Assembly: GCF_002979555.1 (NCBI RefSeq)
Contig: NZ_PCOZ01000009.1
Span: 62,001 to 126,000 of the forward strand
Length of the DNA: 64,000 nt
From: Pseudomonas sp. MYb60
GTDB lineage: Bacteria > Pseudomonadota > Gammaproteobacteria > Pseudomonadales > Pseudomonadaceae
Direction: 5' to 3'
Below, one piece after another: positions 26,179-34,328 of this stretch (its first letter is position 1; each line of letters begins with the position of its first letter). Both the position numbers and the translations under genes were made by a program. The notes beneath the pieces were generated by a model that was not told where the DNA came from, ran no database searches, and saw only the letters and a list, made by a program, of their open reading frames with translations.

Positions 26179-26556
26179 GTTTCCCAGGCGGGCCTGGTTG
26201 TATGCGCCCTCATGAGCCTTAACGACAGCCTCGGCGGCACCCTGGCAGGACTTCACGAATGCGACGATGTTGTCGTCGTTGTATTCGTCGTCAAAGCCCC
26301 AGCCGACTACCAGGTCCTTGATCTGCTGAGTCTGCTGCTCGGTATCCACAGCCACAATTTCCGACCATGACGGCTTATCGCCCAATGCGGCCTGTGCCTT
26401 CTTCCGCTTTTCGTTCCATTCATCGAACAGAGCGGCAAGCTCGGCGCGATCCCGGTACTTGAAGGTGAACTCGACCTTCTCGGGTGCGCTGCCGACGATC
26501 GGAATCAGCACCAGCGCATTGAAAGTAGCGTTCTGCGCAATACGGATCTTAGCCAT
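26176..26556 (-). CDS. Tail assembly chaperone G
   Basis: 126 residues, MAKIRIAQNATFNALVLIPI start, then a helical acidic region. It follows the tail tube gene by three bases. The last codons CTG-GGA-AAC precede TGA directly, forming the slippery heptamer that allows production of the longer GT form. Role by homology of position with lambda gpG: chaperone of tape measure during tail assembly. Confidence 0.88.
   Translation of the reverse strand: MAKIRIAQNATFNALVLIPIVGSAPEKVEFTFKYRDRAELAALFDEWNEKRKKAQAALGDKPSWSEIVAVDTEQQTQQIKDLVVGWGFDDEYNDDNIVAFVKSCQGAAEAVVKAHEGAYNQARLGN
26179..26185 (-). promoter_or_regulatory. Slippery heptamer for -1 ribosomal frameshift
   Basis: Minus-strand G-GGA-AAC, in phase with the G frame (X-XXY-YYZ) and immediately followed by TGA. 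Lambda uses GGGAAAG at the same place. Slippage shifts GGA-AAC to GGG-AAA and continues CTG-ACC-GAC into the DUF1799 frame without a stop. Confidence 0.85.
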
Positions 26557-26559
26557 GGG

Positions 26560-27216
26560 TTAAACCACCGCAGTCAGGTAGCGGGTCGGCTCGGCCTGCA
26601 ACGCCAAGCTGACGGTGCGGGTCAGCAGGTTGTTACGGGACACCGCTGGCTGTTTGGAGAACGACGTGTAAGTGCCATACAGCAGCGTGTCGTTACCGGG
26701 CAGGTTCAAGCGAGCCGCCTCGATCTGCTTGCCGGCGTCCGCCTTCAGCAGCACTCCGTTGAACGCCTGGGCCGGATCGTCAGCGATGGTGAGTACCATG
26801 CTTGCCGCCGATTTGTCGGTGGGGATCTGCTTGCCCTGGTCATCCTCGAGGAACACCACATCCAGATAGTTCTGTTCGCCTCCGGAGAAGGCCACGTCGG
26901 AGATTTGCGGGATCTGCACCCAGGTCAGCACCTTGCGCATCGTGCCGGAGCCGCCCGCGACCGGATAGACCTGCGTGTCGGTAGTGTCGATGCTTTCCAG
27001 GGTAATCGCCGTTGCCGTGGCTGCCTTCACGCGCACCACCTTGCTATCCAGCTTGCTCCAGCCAGACGTCAGCAGAACAATGTCGCCGGCAGCGATGGTG
27101 CCACCTACAACGGTAGCCACCGCTTCGGCAGCGTTGCTGATGGCAGTGAACGCCAGTGCGGTCGCGTAGGTTGCGGCGTGCTGGAAGGTGCCGCCGTTCG
27201 GGAGTTTGTAGCCCAT
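26560..27216 (-). CDS. Major tail tube protein
   Basis: 218 residues from MGYKLPNGGTFQHAATYATA (the frame is open upstream but the ATG at 27216 is preceded by AGAGGAAAT and a hairpin lies just before). Contains repeated beta-rich patterns, DTTDTQVYPVAGGSGTMRKV and FLEDDQGKQIPTDKSAA. Position before G/GT and after the tail terminator identifies it as the tube subunit. Confidence 0.88.
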   Translation of the reverse strand: MGYKLPNGGTFQHAATYATALAFTAISNAAEAVATVVGGTIAAGDIVLLTSGWSKLDSKVVRVKAATATAITLESIDTTDTQVYPVAGGSGTMRKVLTWVQIPQISDVAFSGGEQNYLDVVFLEDDQGKQIPTDKSAASMVLTIADDPAQAFNGVLLKADAGKQIEAARLNLPGNDTLLYGTYTSFSKQPAVSRNNLLTRTVSLALQAEPTRYLTAVV

Positions 27217-27241
27217 GGGGTATTTCCTCTTTGCAGATGTG

Positions 27242-27264
27242 AAAAAACCCGCTAAGGGGCGGGT
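27242..27264 (-). terminator. Terminator-like hairpin before the tail tube gene
   Basis: Minus-strand ACCCGC / GCGGGT with six-base loop, followed by TTTTT. Lies between the tail terminator gene and the tube gene, where high expression of tube protein would need its own control or antitermination. Confidence 0.7.
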
Positions 27265-27289
27265 CTCTGGGTATGCCCAATGGGCGGGA

Positions 27290-27706
27290 TCAGTTCGTGT
27301 CGGCTCGGTACAAGAACGAGACCGGCACGGTGTAGGTGGAATCGCCTGTGATGCCAGGCCCTTGGTCAACTGGCGACATTGTCACCACGGTCACCGCGCC
27401 CTTCGTGTCCCTGGCGTATAGCGGGAACAGGTCAACAAGTTCGGTGGTGATTGGGTTGGTCTTGATCTTGCCGGTGCCCGCCGGCGCGATGATGCTGACC
27501 TGAAACACGCCGGTGAACAGTCGGTGATCACCGCCGAGCGTGTTGCTCGCGGTGTCGCCCGGGATGGTGAAGGCCCGAAGGTACGTCTCGCCCTCCGCCG
27601 GCGCGTAGGCCGTGTTCTCGAAAACGATCTTGAACTTGTCCGACCTGGCAGCGTTCCAGGCGATGAGCTTTGCCTCGTAGATCGAGGCGATGATTGCGTG
27701 ACTCAT
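27290..27706 (-). CDS. Tail terminator protein (DUF4128-like)
   Basis: 138 residues, MSHAIIASIYEAKLIAWNAA start, FENTAYAPAEGETYLRAF and FQVSIIAPAG, a pattern of DUF4128/gpU-like proteins that cap the tail. Overlaps the preceding gene by four bases. Function by family and position. Confidence 0.82.
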   Translation of the reverse strand: MSHAIIASIYEAKLIAWNAARSDKFKIVFENTAYAPAEGETYLRAFTIPGDTASNTLGGDHRLFTGVFQVSIIAPAGTGKIKTNPITTELVDLFPLYARDTKGAVTVVTMSPVDQGPGITGDSTYTVPVSFLYRADTN

Positions 27707-28359
27707 ACCTGGTTGTTCCTGATGGCCTCCAGCACTATCTGCTGAAAGCGAGCCACGGTTACCCGGACCATGCCGCCAGGGGCCTGTGTGGAATGGCCGA
27801 ACTCCAGCGGGATCGCATAGGGCAAGTTGTTAACGATGAAAGCTGTCTGCCCGGCCTTGAACTCAATAGCGCCCGCTACAAGCCTTGCGGTTGCCTCGGT
27901 CCCTGTCGGGTCTGGGTGAATACGGAAGCTGTTGTCGACAGAACCGATGGAGAAATTCCAGTTCGCCCGAAAGCGACCGCCAACATAGTCCCGGCCAGCC
28001 ACCAAGCCATTCACGCTGAAGTTCTGGTCGCGCTCGGTCTTCATTAGCGGTTTGGCATATTTCACGCCGCGCTTGAGGTTGCCCGCCTTCGTGAAGTTCG
28101 ATTCATTCAGGTTGATGAGCGTGTTGCGGACTGCGACCTTGAAGTCGTAGTCATCAGCCGCCCGGGCATTGGATTCCCGGTGAGCAACGTTGGCAGCCCA
28201 TATCTCAGGGTTGCCCACCGGTGACATGCGGATGATGCTGCTACCAATCTCGATAATGATTTCGCGCAGGCTCGCGTCGATTGCCTCACTGGCCTGGGCG
28301 GCGAACTCCGCCAGGCTCAGGGCGAAGCTGCCGGACTGGCCGGCGCCTTTACTTGCCAT
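27703..28359 (-). CDS. HK97 gp10-like head-tail or tail completion protein
   Basis: 218 residues. FALSLAEFAAQASEAIDASL start; middle RIIR-like helix IIEIGSSIIRMSPVG, then NLPYAIPLEFGHSTQAPGGMV, which is typical for HK97 gp10-like proteins. ATGA-type overlap with the tail terminator. Role in joining head and tail. Confidence 0.82.
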   Translation of the reverse strand: MASKGAGQSGSFALSLAEFAAQASEAIDASLREIIIEIGSSIIRMSPVGNPEIWAANVAHRESNARAADDYDFKVAVRNTLINLNESNFTKAGNLKRGVKYAKPLMKTERDQNFSVNGLVAGRDYVGGRFRANWNFSIGSVDNSFRIHPDPTGTEATARLVAGAIEFKAGQTAFIVNNLPYAIPLEFGHSTQAPGGMVRVTVARFQQIVLEAIRNNQV

Positions 28360-28360
28360 G

Positions 28361-28753
28361 TCACTTCCTCAACTGAGCCGTCCACGTCGCATCAGCCGGG
28401 TCGGCGGACACATTCATCACCCGCAGCCCGTTGACGATATCGCCAATAGCCGGGGCAGCCGGTACCGCCGTCGGAACGCCGGCCTCCGACACGAACAGCT
28501 CGTTTTGCAGCACCAGCAGCTTCTTGTCGGTGGTCTGGATCAGGGAGCCGTCGATTTCCTTGGACAGGTAGCCGCCCAGAACTCCGCGCCCCGAGTACGT
28601 CACGGTGGTCTCCGGTGTTTCGCCACCCAGCTCCGGGTCATACTCGCCCGCAACCTTGCGCACGCCCGCCACCGGCTTGACCGCATCGGCTAGGCCATCA
28701 GGATCGTCGAACGACTCGGCCAATTCAGCCTGGATCTCTTCGCGCATGCCCAT
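28361..28753 (-). CDS. Putative head-tail joining protein
   Basis: 130 residues from the ATG at 28753 (MGMREEIQAELAESFDDPDG), with AAAAGG before it. Middle is beta-rich (VTYSGRGVLGGYLSKEIDGS, LLVLQNELFV). Pattern and place match small FII-like or connector proteins. Less certain than its neighbours. Confidence 0.68.
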   Translation of the reverse strand: MGMREEIQAELAESFDDPDGLADAVKPVAGVRKVAGEYDPELGGETPETTVTYSGRGVLGGYLSKEIDGSLIQTTDKKLLVLQNELFVSEAGVPTAVPAAPAIGDIVNGLRVMNVSADPADATWTAQLRK

Positions 28754-28755
28754 GG

Positions 28756-29133
28756 TCAGATCCTTTTCAGCATCATCACGCCGGAGCGCTTTATCCACGG
28801 CTCCAGCAGCGCCAGGGCGAAGTTCACGCCCGCCGACTGATCGGTGGAGCCTGCCACGTAGGTTTTGCTCACCGACGTGCCGGATTGAGCCGAGACCGCC
28901 TTGCTCTGCACTTCCTTCTGCGTTGCTGTGTACAGCTTGCCCGCCGCCGCCTCTTTGGCGACCTGGGCGCCGGCTGTTTTGATCTCGGCCGGGACCGGAT
29001 CGGGAACAGCCCGCTTAATCTTGGCTGTGAGCCAGGCATTGGCCATGGTCACAGCAAGGACCGGATCACCCGTGCCGGCCCAGTCAGGACCAAGCTGGGC
29101 GTCAACATCGGCAACGGTGATAAAGTCGGTCAT
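28756..29133 (-). CDS. Head-tail connector-like protein
   Basis: 125 residues from the ATG at 29133 (MTDFITVADVDAQLGPDWAG), AAGGACAAGCAA upstream. Helical, with DPVLAVTMANAWLTAKI and C-terminal LLEPWIKRSGVMML, the gp6/gp15-like connector pattern in which a helical bundle ends in a short basic tail. The following gene starts two bases after its stop. Confidence 0.72.
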   Translation of the reverse strand: MTDFITVADVDAQLGPDWAGTGDPVLAVTMANAWLTAKIKRAVPDPVPAEIKTAGAQVAKEAAAGKLYTATQKEVQSKAVSAQSGTSVSKTYVAGSTDQSAGVNFALALLEPWIKRSGVMMLKRI

Positions 29134-29143
29134 TTGCTTGTCC

Positions 29144-29449
29144 TTATTCCGCTGGCACCAGGGCCTGCAGGTCTTCTTTCTTGGCGGACGGGTCGAAGGC
29201 AATGCCCTTCTCGGTCAGCCATTCTTTCAGCTCGGGAACCTTCATTTTCAGAGGGTCGGTTTCTTTGCTCTCTGGCTCCTTGCCGTCGGACACCTTGATG
29301 CCGGCCGATTGGTAGGCTTCGAAGATCTCCGGGGCATCGCCATCGACCACCACCTCGGTAGCAGAGCCGATGACACCGAAGAATTCGCTCAGCAGCCGGT
29401 AACAAACACCGCGCTCTTTGCCCGGCTTGTCCGTGTAGATCACTTTCAT
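29144..29449 (-). CDS. Small capsid-module protein with HeH/LEM-like end
   Basis: 101 residues. N-terminal MKVIYTDKPGKERGVCYRLL, a middle acidic linker (KEPESKETDPLK) and a C-terminal MKVPELKEWLTEKGIAFDPS, the two-helix HeH/LEM or SAP-like pattern seen in small phage proteins near the capsid gene. Possibly a DNA or capsid contact; exact role unknown. Confidence 0.7.
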   Translation of the reverse strand: MKVIYTDKPGKERGVCYRLLSEFFGVIGSATEVVVDGDAPEIFEAYQSAGIKVSDGKEPESKETDPLKMKVPELKEWLTEKGIAFDPSAKKEDLQALVPAE

Positions 29450-29505
29450 GAGTCACCTCAAAAGCACCCCGGCGCCCATAAAGACGCCAGGTTATGTAGG
29501 CCGGA

Positions 29506-30483
29506 TTACGGCGTGGTGGTACCGCTGATGACGGCGGCGAACGGAACCTGCTTGCGGCTGAACACGCGCTGCCAGTTCGCAGCAGCGGCGTATTGAGTGG
29601 CGGTCGGGCTGAGGTTCTGAGCCTCGGAACCCTTCCAGCTGAAGCCAGCCGGCTGGAGGATGTAGGTCTTCCGCTCCCACAGCACCTCGGCACCGCCGCC
29701 GTTACCGCCGCCCGGCTTACGCTCGAGCTCTACCGGAACCTTAGGCGTGCCTTCGCCGTAACCGAAAGCGCCCTGGCCGAAGAACACGGACAGGTACTTG
29801 CCCGCGCCGTAGACCAGAGCATCGTCCATGAACACCGGCTTGCCGAGGTAGGTGGCCAGGATGATCTTGCCGTCGGAGTCGCGCAGGTACTCGATGAGGT
29901 CCTTCTTGACCATCTGGTTCATCACCACCGAGTGCACGCCGATCGCGCCGAACTGGTCAGCGGCATCACCAGCGGTGAACGCAGCATCCTGGAAGGCGTT
30001 CGCGCTGATGGTTGCACCCGCGTCGATGACCATGTCACCGCCGTTATTCGCGATGTTCGAGGCGATGATGCCGCGTGCCGCGCCCAGGGTGTAACGCTGC
30101 CACTGGCGGGTCCAGTAGGTGCCGAAACGGTTGCGGATCTGCTGCTGAGGCTCGCTGTTCGCCAGCTCAGCGGTCAGGTCAGTAACGCCGTAGCCTTTGT
30201 TGAGGTACAGGACCCGGGCACGCATGCTGTCCTGGGTTACTTTGCCGACTTCGCCCTGGTCGTTCGGGTCGTCGTTGCTGATGTTCGGGGCTTCATCGGC
30301 GTTGAGATCCTGCCAGTAGCTGATCTCGGCGGTGCCCTGGCTTCCGGAGGCGATGGCGTCCAGCACAGGCGAGCGGGTCACAATGCCCGACTCGTATACT
30401 GCGGTCTTTTCCGGGCTGTTAACCGGCGCCAGGGAGGCGTAGTAGTCGCCGACGAAGATGTCGGTCAGTTGTGTAGTTGCCAT
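29506..30483 (-). CDS. Major capsid protein
   Basis: 325 residues. MATTQLTDIFVGDYYASLAP start; central TDLTAELANSEPQQQIRNRF, WTRQWQRYTLGAARGI and QFGAIGVHSVVMNQMVKKDL, all typical of a family of siphovirus major capsid proteins with HK97 fold next to a separate scaffold gene. Placed directly after scaffold, with three bases between them. Confidence 0.93.
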   Translation of the reverse strand: MATTQLTDIFVGDYYASLAPVNSPEKTAVYESGIVTRSPVLDAIASGSQGTAEISYWQDLNADEAPNISNDDPNDQGEVGKVTQDSMRARVLYLNKGYGVTDLTAELANSEPQQQIRNRFGTYWTRQWQRYTLGAARGIIASNIANNGGDMVIDAGATISANAFQDAAFTAGDAADQFGAIGVHSVVMNQMVKKDLIEYLRDSDGKIILATYLGKPVFMDDALVYGAGKYLSVFFGQGAFGYGEGTPKVPVELERKPGGGNGGGAEVLWERKTYILQPAGFSWKGSEAQNLSPTATQYAAAANWQRVFSRKQVPFAAVISGTTTP

Positions 30484-30486
30484 GGA

Positions 30487-31260
30487 TTAGGTTCCTTTGG
30501 TGGCCTGGATTTTCTTGAAGAGCTCAGGGTTGTCACGGGCGATCGCAGCGCGCTCGGTTTCCGTGTACTCGCCCCACTTTTTCGTGGCCTTGCCACCGTT
30601 GTCGCCGGTCTGTCCGGCGCCCTGGGCCCTTGGCCACAGGTGTGTTGCGGTTTCACGCAGCGATTCCGCCCATTCGAGCGGCGACAGCGGGGTTTTCCCG
30701 TCCTTCCCGTAAACGACCTCGCCGTCACGGTCGGTGGCAATTGCCTCACCGTCTTCACTGAGTTTGAAAGTGCCCCGGGCGCGCAGGATGATATCCTCAG
30801 CTGCCTCAGGGAGTGCGCCGGCCTTAATGGCTGCGGCGCGAATAGAATCAGCAAGCACCTTGTCGCTGTACTTGGCAGCGAACTGCTCGGCCTTGTCGGC
30901 GCGGCTCTTCTCGGCGCTCAGCTTGGTGTCGTAATCGCTGCGCAGGCGCTCGGTACGACGGGTGATTACCTCGTCCAGCTTGCCTTCAGCGATGAGCTTG
31001 GTTTCTTCGTCTTGGCCAACCTTCGCCAGCAGCCCTTTTACCGCCTCGATATCCAGGCCTTCGAACTGGCCTTTCAGCTTGTCCAGTTCGGTTTTGATGG
31101 TCCGGTTAGAGCCAAGCAACTCCTGGTTCTTCGACTTGAGACCAGTTACTTCCTTGTCCAGGTATTCCTGAACCTTTCCGCCAAGCGCCTCCTGGAGGGC
31201 TGCGGTTTGAGTTGCGTCGAGGGTGAGGCCAGCGGCGGCCGGGTCAAATTCAAATGGCAT
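30487..31260 (-). CDS. Capsid scaffolding protein
   Basis: 257 residues, long charged coiled coil (about residues 25-135, SKNQELLGSNRTIKTELDKL), C-terminal basic end (LFKKIQATKGT). This is the usual composition of siphovirus scaffold proteins. It directs capsid assembly and leaves before DNA packaging. Starts just after the hairpin at 31302-31326. Confidence 0.88.
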   Translation of the reverse strand: MPFEFDPAAAGLTLDATQTAALQEALGGKVQEYLDKEVTGLKSKNQELLGSNRTIKTELDKLKGQFEGLDIEAVKGLLAKVGQDEETKLIAEGKLDEVITRRTERLRSDYDTKLSAEKSRADKAEQFAAKYSDKVLADSIRAAAIKAGALPEAAEDIILRARGTFKLSEDGEAIATDRDGEVVYGKDGKTPLSPLEWAESLRETATHLWPRAQGAGQTGDNGGKATKKWGEYTETERAAIARDNPELFKKIQATKGT

Positions 31261-31301
31261 GGGTATCCCCTGGGGACTTGGTTGGCCCGCCTGACGGGCA
31301 T

Positions 31302-31326
31302 AAAAAAACCGCCCATTGGGCGGCTT
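31302..31326 (-). terminator. Terminator-like hairpin before the scaffold gene
   Basis: Minus-strand AAGCCGCCC-AAT-GGGCGGTTT followed by TTTT. Between the DnaT-like protein gene and the scaffold gene. Confidence 0.75.
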
Positions 31327-31343
31327 GGTGTGAATTCTGTGGG

Positions 31344-31829
31344 TTATCGGACTATCGAGAGCCCGCGCATAACCAGGTAGTCGGCGAACTGCGTCCTACT
31401 GGGTGCGTAAGGCGGCGGCCGCATACGCAGGCCGGGCGTATCGCGATTCAGCCGGACGCGCCGGCCATTGGGCTCAGTGCAATGCGTCGGCTCTTCGATC
31501 TGGAAGCCCCGCTCGGCGGCGTACAACTCAACCGCCAACCGCACCTGGCCCCATTCAAGCTCAAAGGGCACGAACGTCTCGGAGAGTGTCTGGTATTCGA
31601 TCTTGCAGTCACGCCGAGGCCAGGCCATTGCCTGATCGAGATTGGACTTGCGCCCCTTCCATTGGCGACCGTTGATGTCAGCGGCAGCGCGCAGCAACAG
31701 TTCAACCTGCTCAGCATCAGCCTCAGGTATCCGGAAACCATAGTAGTCGCGGTAGAAGGTGAGCTTCTCCAGCGGCACGAAGCTGTTGGCGTCAGGCCTG
31801 CCCTTCCCGTCCTCAACGATGATCTGCAT
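31344..31829 (-). CDS. DnaT-like (head completion-type) protein
   Basis: 161 residues. Starts MQIIVEDGKGRPDANSFVPL and has QWKGRKSNLDQAMAWPRRDC, the conserved pattern of the phage DnaT-like ssDNA-binding family, which in most tailed phages is encoded in the head-tail region. Here it lies between the minor head protein and the scaffold. Role in virion assembly is likely but not shown by the sequence. Confidence 0.72.
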   Translation of the reverse strand: MQIIVEDGKGRPDANSFVPLEKLTFYRDYYGFRIPEADAEQVELLLRAAADINGRQWKGRKSNLDQAMAWPRRDCKIEYQTLSETFVPFELEWGQVRLAVELYAAERGFQIEEPTHCTEPNGRRVRLNRDTPGLRMRPPPYAPSRTQFADYLVMRGLSIVR

Positions 31830-31837
31830 CGGCTATC

Positions 31838-32950
31838 TCAACCTGGTGGGGCGCCGAGTGTAACGCCTGCGCGGATGAACATGTCAGGCTCTGCCGCCTT
31901 CAGCTGTGCCAGGGTCAGTGGCTTGAACGACTTGTCCAGTTGCAGCTTGGCGAATTTCTGCGGCGTAAGCCCGCCGTCACGGAATAACTTGCCCCGAACC
32001 GGTCCGAGCGCGTGATCCTGGAAGCTCGCCGGCTGGGTTGCCAGCCACTCGTAATAATTCAGTCCGGCGTCAACCTGCGCCCCGCCGTTGTCGCCTACAG
32101 AGGCGCGCGTGGCGTCTTTTGCGAACAACTCCGAAAGCCTGGTGGTGGGCACTGTAGTTGACCGGCAGTTGATGTGCGCCGGCGGCAGCGGGCCTTTGCC
32201 AAGGTCGAAACGCATGCCGTCCAGGCCTTTGCATTGCTGCGAGGTCTTGCGATCAAGCGTCGACACCCAGCGGTAGCCCAACACCACGTCGCTATTCGCC
32301 TTCAACGTTTCCATCCGCGCCGTGGTGGCCACATGCTGGATTGCCGTCTGCACCACGGCGGCAGCGTTGCGGTTGCTTACCGCCAGGACGCCATCCGTGA
32401 AGTTCTGCGCCGCGGTGCCTCGAATCGCCTGGATGATCTGGGCGTTGGTCTGGCCCTGGCCGAAGCCGAGCCGGATAGTGTTCGTGACGCGCATCGTCTC
32501 GGTGCGTGTCCAGCCACTGACGAAGCTTTTGAGCAGCTTGCCGCCGTCGATCCCTTTCACCTGCAGCGGGTACGAGAACACCGCCGCCCGGATCACCGTG
32601 TTACTGGGCACCACTGCATCGATGGACAGCGCATTGCTCAGGCTGTTGGCCTCGAAGGTCGACTCATACAGCGCGATGTCGACCAGATCGGCCTGGACCA
32701 CTTCGCCATAGGCCTTGTAGATGTCCAGCAGTTTGCCGTCCACCCGGGCCAGGAACTGCTCAAGGCGGTTACGGCTGTAGGTGGTCAGCTCCTTGCGGGT
32801 GAGTTGCTCCCGCACCAGCTTGTCGATCTGACGCAGGTACTTCTCAAACTTCTTGACCTCGCCGGCCTTAAGTCGCTCCAGCATTACCGAGTGACGGGTC
32901 GTCTGCTCCAGCAGTTGGCTGTCCGCCTGCGCCAGGTTTGTCGATGGCAT
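31838..32950 (-). CDS. Minor head protein (Mu gpF / SPP1 gp7-like)
   Basis: 370 residues from the ATG at 32950 (MPSTNLAQADSQLLEQ). The C-terminal domain has TARMETLKANSDVVLGYRW, SQQCKGLDGMRFDLG and PPAHINCRSTTVP, the Cys/His pattern of the Mu gpF-like domain. It overlaps the portal gene by 83 bases in another frame. Likely a minor capsid component injected or used in portal assembly. Confidence 0.88.
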   Translation of the reverse strand: MPSTNLAQADSQLLEQTTRHSVMLERLKAGEVKKFEKYLRQIDKLVREQLTRKELTTYSRNRLEQFLARVDGKLLDIYKAYGEVVQADLVDIALYESTFEANSLSNALSIDAVVPSNTVIRAAVFSYPLQVKGIDGGKLLKSFVSGWTRTETMRVTNTIRLGFGQGQTNAQIIQAIRGTAAQNFTDGVLAVSNRNAAAVVQTAIQHVATTARMETLKANSDVVLGYRWVSTLDRKTSQQCKGLDGMRFDLGKGPLPPAHINCRSTTVPTTRLSELFAKDATRASVGDNGGAQVDAGLNYYEWLATQPASFQDHALGPVRGKLFRDGGLTPQKFAKLQLDKSFKPLTLAQLKAAEPDMFIRAGVTLGAPPG

Positions 32951-34328
32951 CGTCTTTGTCCAGGTTGATGCCGGCCGACTCGCGCTCATCGCTGATCAGT
33001 TCGGCTTCTTCGTCGTAGGGGCGCTCCGGCAGCTTGCCGGTAGTGAGGTACTGCCAGTAGGTGTCGGCGCTGATCGTGCCAGCCATGACGCCCTTGAGCA
33101 GCTCGGCGAGTACCTGGGCGTCGACCTCTGGGGTCACGAACTCAGGGCTCACCTTGAACTTGACCTGCTTCGGGTCGTAACCCTTCCACTCGGCGGCGTA
33201 TCGCAGGCCCTGCTCAACTGCCTCAGCCACTGTGATGACGATGCTATGCAGCGTGGCGTGCTGGTCGTTCTGGCGCGTCTTTCGCGCCTCGCCCGACTCG
33301 GTGCCGCCCACGTCCATGACCTTCGCACCGGCTTCAAGTGCGGCATTCTTCTGGTCATCCATGGCCTTGTGCACGGCTTCGATGCCGGCGCCCTGGAACT
33401 CCAGGTAGCCGCAGGAACCGGAAGGCCCAAGATCCCATGCCGCCGATGGGCCGGTGACGCTCAACTCCACCGCCTCATCTAGGCCAGAGACCCATGGCTG
33501 CGGGTGGCTGGTCTGATGCAGCGACGTGAAGTAGTCAGCGCTCAATTGGTAGGACTTCAACGCAGCGCGCGCCATGGTCAGCAGCGGCACCTCATCGACA
33601 TCTGGAGAATTGTCGGTCGAGCCGCAATAGATCACCGGCAAATAAGGCAGGCCTTTGACCAGGCGGTTGTCCGTACCTGTTGTACCCAGCGGTCTCTCGT
33701 CCTCGACCAGCTCACCGCCTTCATTCCGCACTGCGGTGTAGCAAACATCGCCCAGCATGAAAAACTCACGAAACACCGTGTCGCAGTCATGGCTGTAGCG
33801 ATCGCCGCCCTTCTTGCGGAATTCGCGGAATACCGAGAGAACCAGGTCCTGCCGCCCCCCTTGATCAGCGGTGTCCCAGTTGATCGCGTTGCGCGTGGCA
33901 TACGTCGAGAAGTACGGCTCGCCGCTCTCGTCGATGTTCACCACCAGCGGGACCCGGCCGTGAGAAATGGCCTGGCGCACCATGCGGAAGAACAACTGCT
34001 TCAAGCCGAAGCCGTCCGCCGTGGCGTTATCCTCCAGCCCTTTCAGGCCGGTGGGCAGCTCAATTTCCGGTATCAACCGCGAGACCAAGCCCATCATCGA
34101 GCGCAGAGAGTCCCGCACCCAGTGCTCGTACTGAGCCCGGTTCGTGTAGTTCTCGTAGAGGTACTTGTTGCCGGCGGCGTCGAGCTTTTCGGCCTCAACC
34201 ATACCGCTCGGTTTAGGCAGGTTGCGATCGTTGCGCTTCACGGCACATTCGCCTTCCAGCGCGGCGTCCATCATTTCCCACTCGACGATGTGCAAGTCGT
34301 AGTCGGGGTTTGTCGATTGCACTGGCAT
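32868..34328 (-). CDS. Portal protein (DUF4055-like)
   Basis: 486 residues. NPDYDLHIVEWEMMDAALEG at the start, NRAQYEHWVRDSLRSMMGLV, FFRMVRQAISHGRVPLVVN, MARAALKSYQLSADYFTSLH and the AAWDLGPSGSCGYLEFQGAG region are the pattern of DUF4055 phage portal proteins. Dodecameric ring at the capsid vertex through which DNA is packaged. TGATG overlap with the large terminase gene. Confidence 0.92.
   Translation of the reverse strand: MPVQSTNPDYDLHIVEWEMMDAALEGECAVKRNDRNLPKPSGMVEAEKLDAAGNKYLYENYTNRAQYEHWVRDSLRSMMGLVSRLIPEIELPTGLKGLEDNATADGFGLKQLFFRMVRQAISHGRVPLVVNIDESGEPYFSTYATRNAINWDTADQGGRQDLVLSVFREFRKKGGDRYSHDCDTVFREFFMLGDVCYTAVRNEGGELVEDERPLGTTGTDNRLVKGLPYLPVIYCGSTDNSPDVDEVPLLTMARAALKSYQLSADYFTSLHQTSHPQPWVSGLDEAVELSVTGPSAAWDLGPSGSCGYLEFQGAGIEAVHKAMDDQKNAALEAGAKVMDVGGTESGEARKTRQNDQHATLHSIVITVAEAVEQGLRYAAEWKGYDPKQVKFKVSPEFVTPEVDAQVLAELLKGVMAGTISADTYWQYLTTGKLPERPYDEEAELISDERESAGINLDKDDAIDKPGAGGQPTAGADDPSLGNAGAT

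Noticed and set aside
29593..31380. 595-codon plus-strand open frame opposite the major capsid and scaffold genes
   Set aside because: It is a mirror of GC-rich coding on the minus strand; the minus-strand proteins have clear phage capsid and scaffold character, and the plus frame has no ribosome site and no domain pattern.
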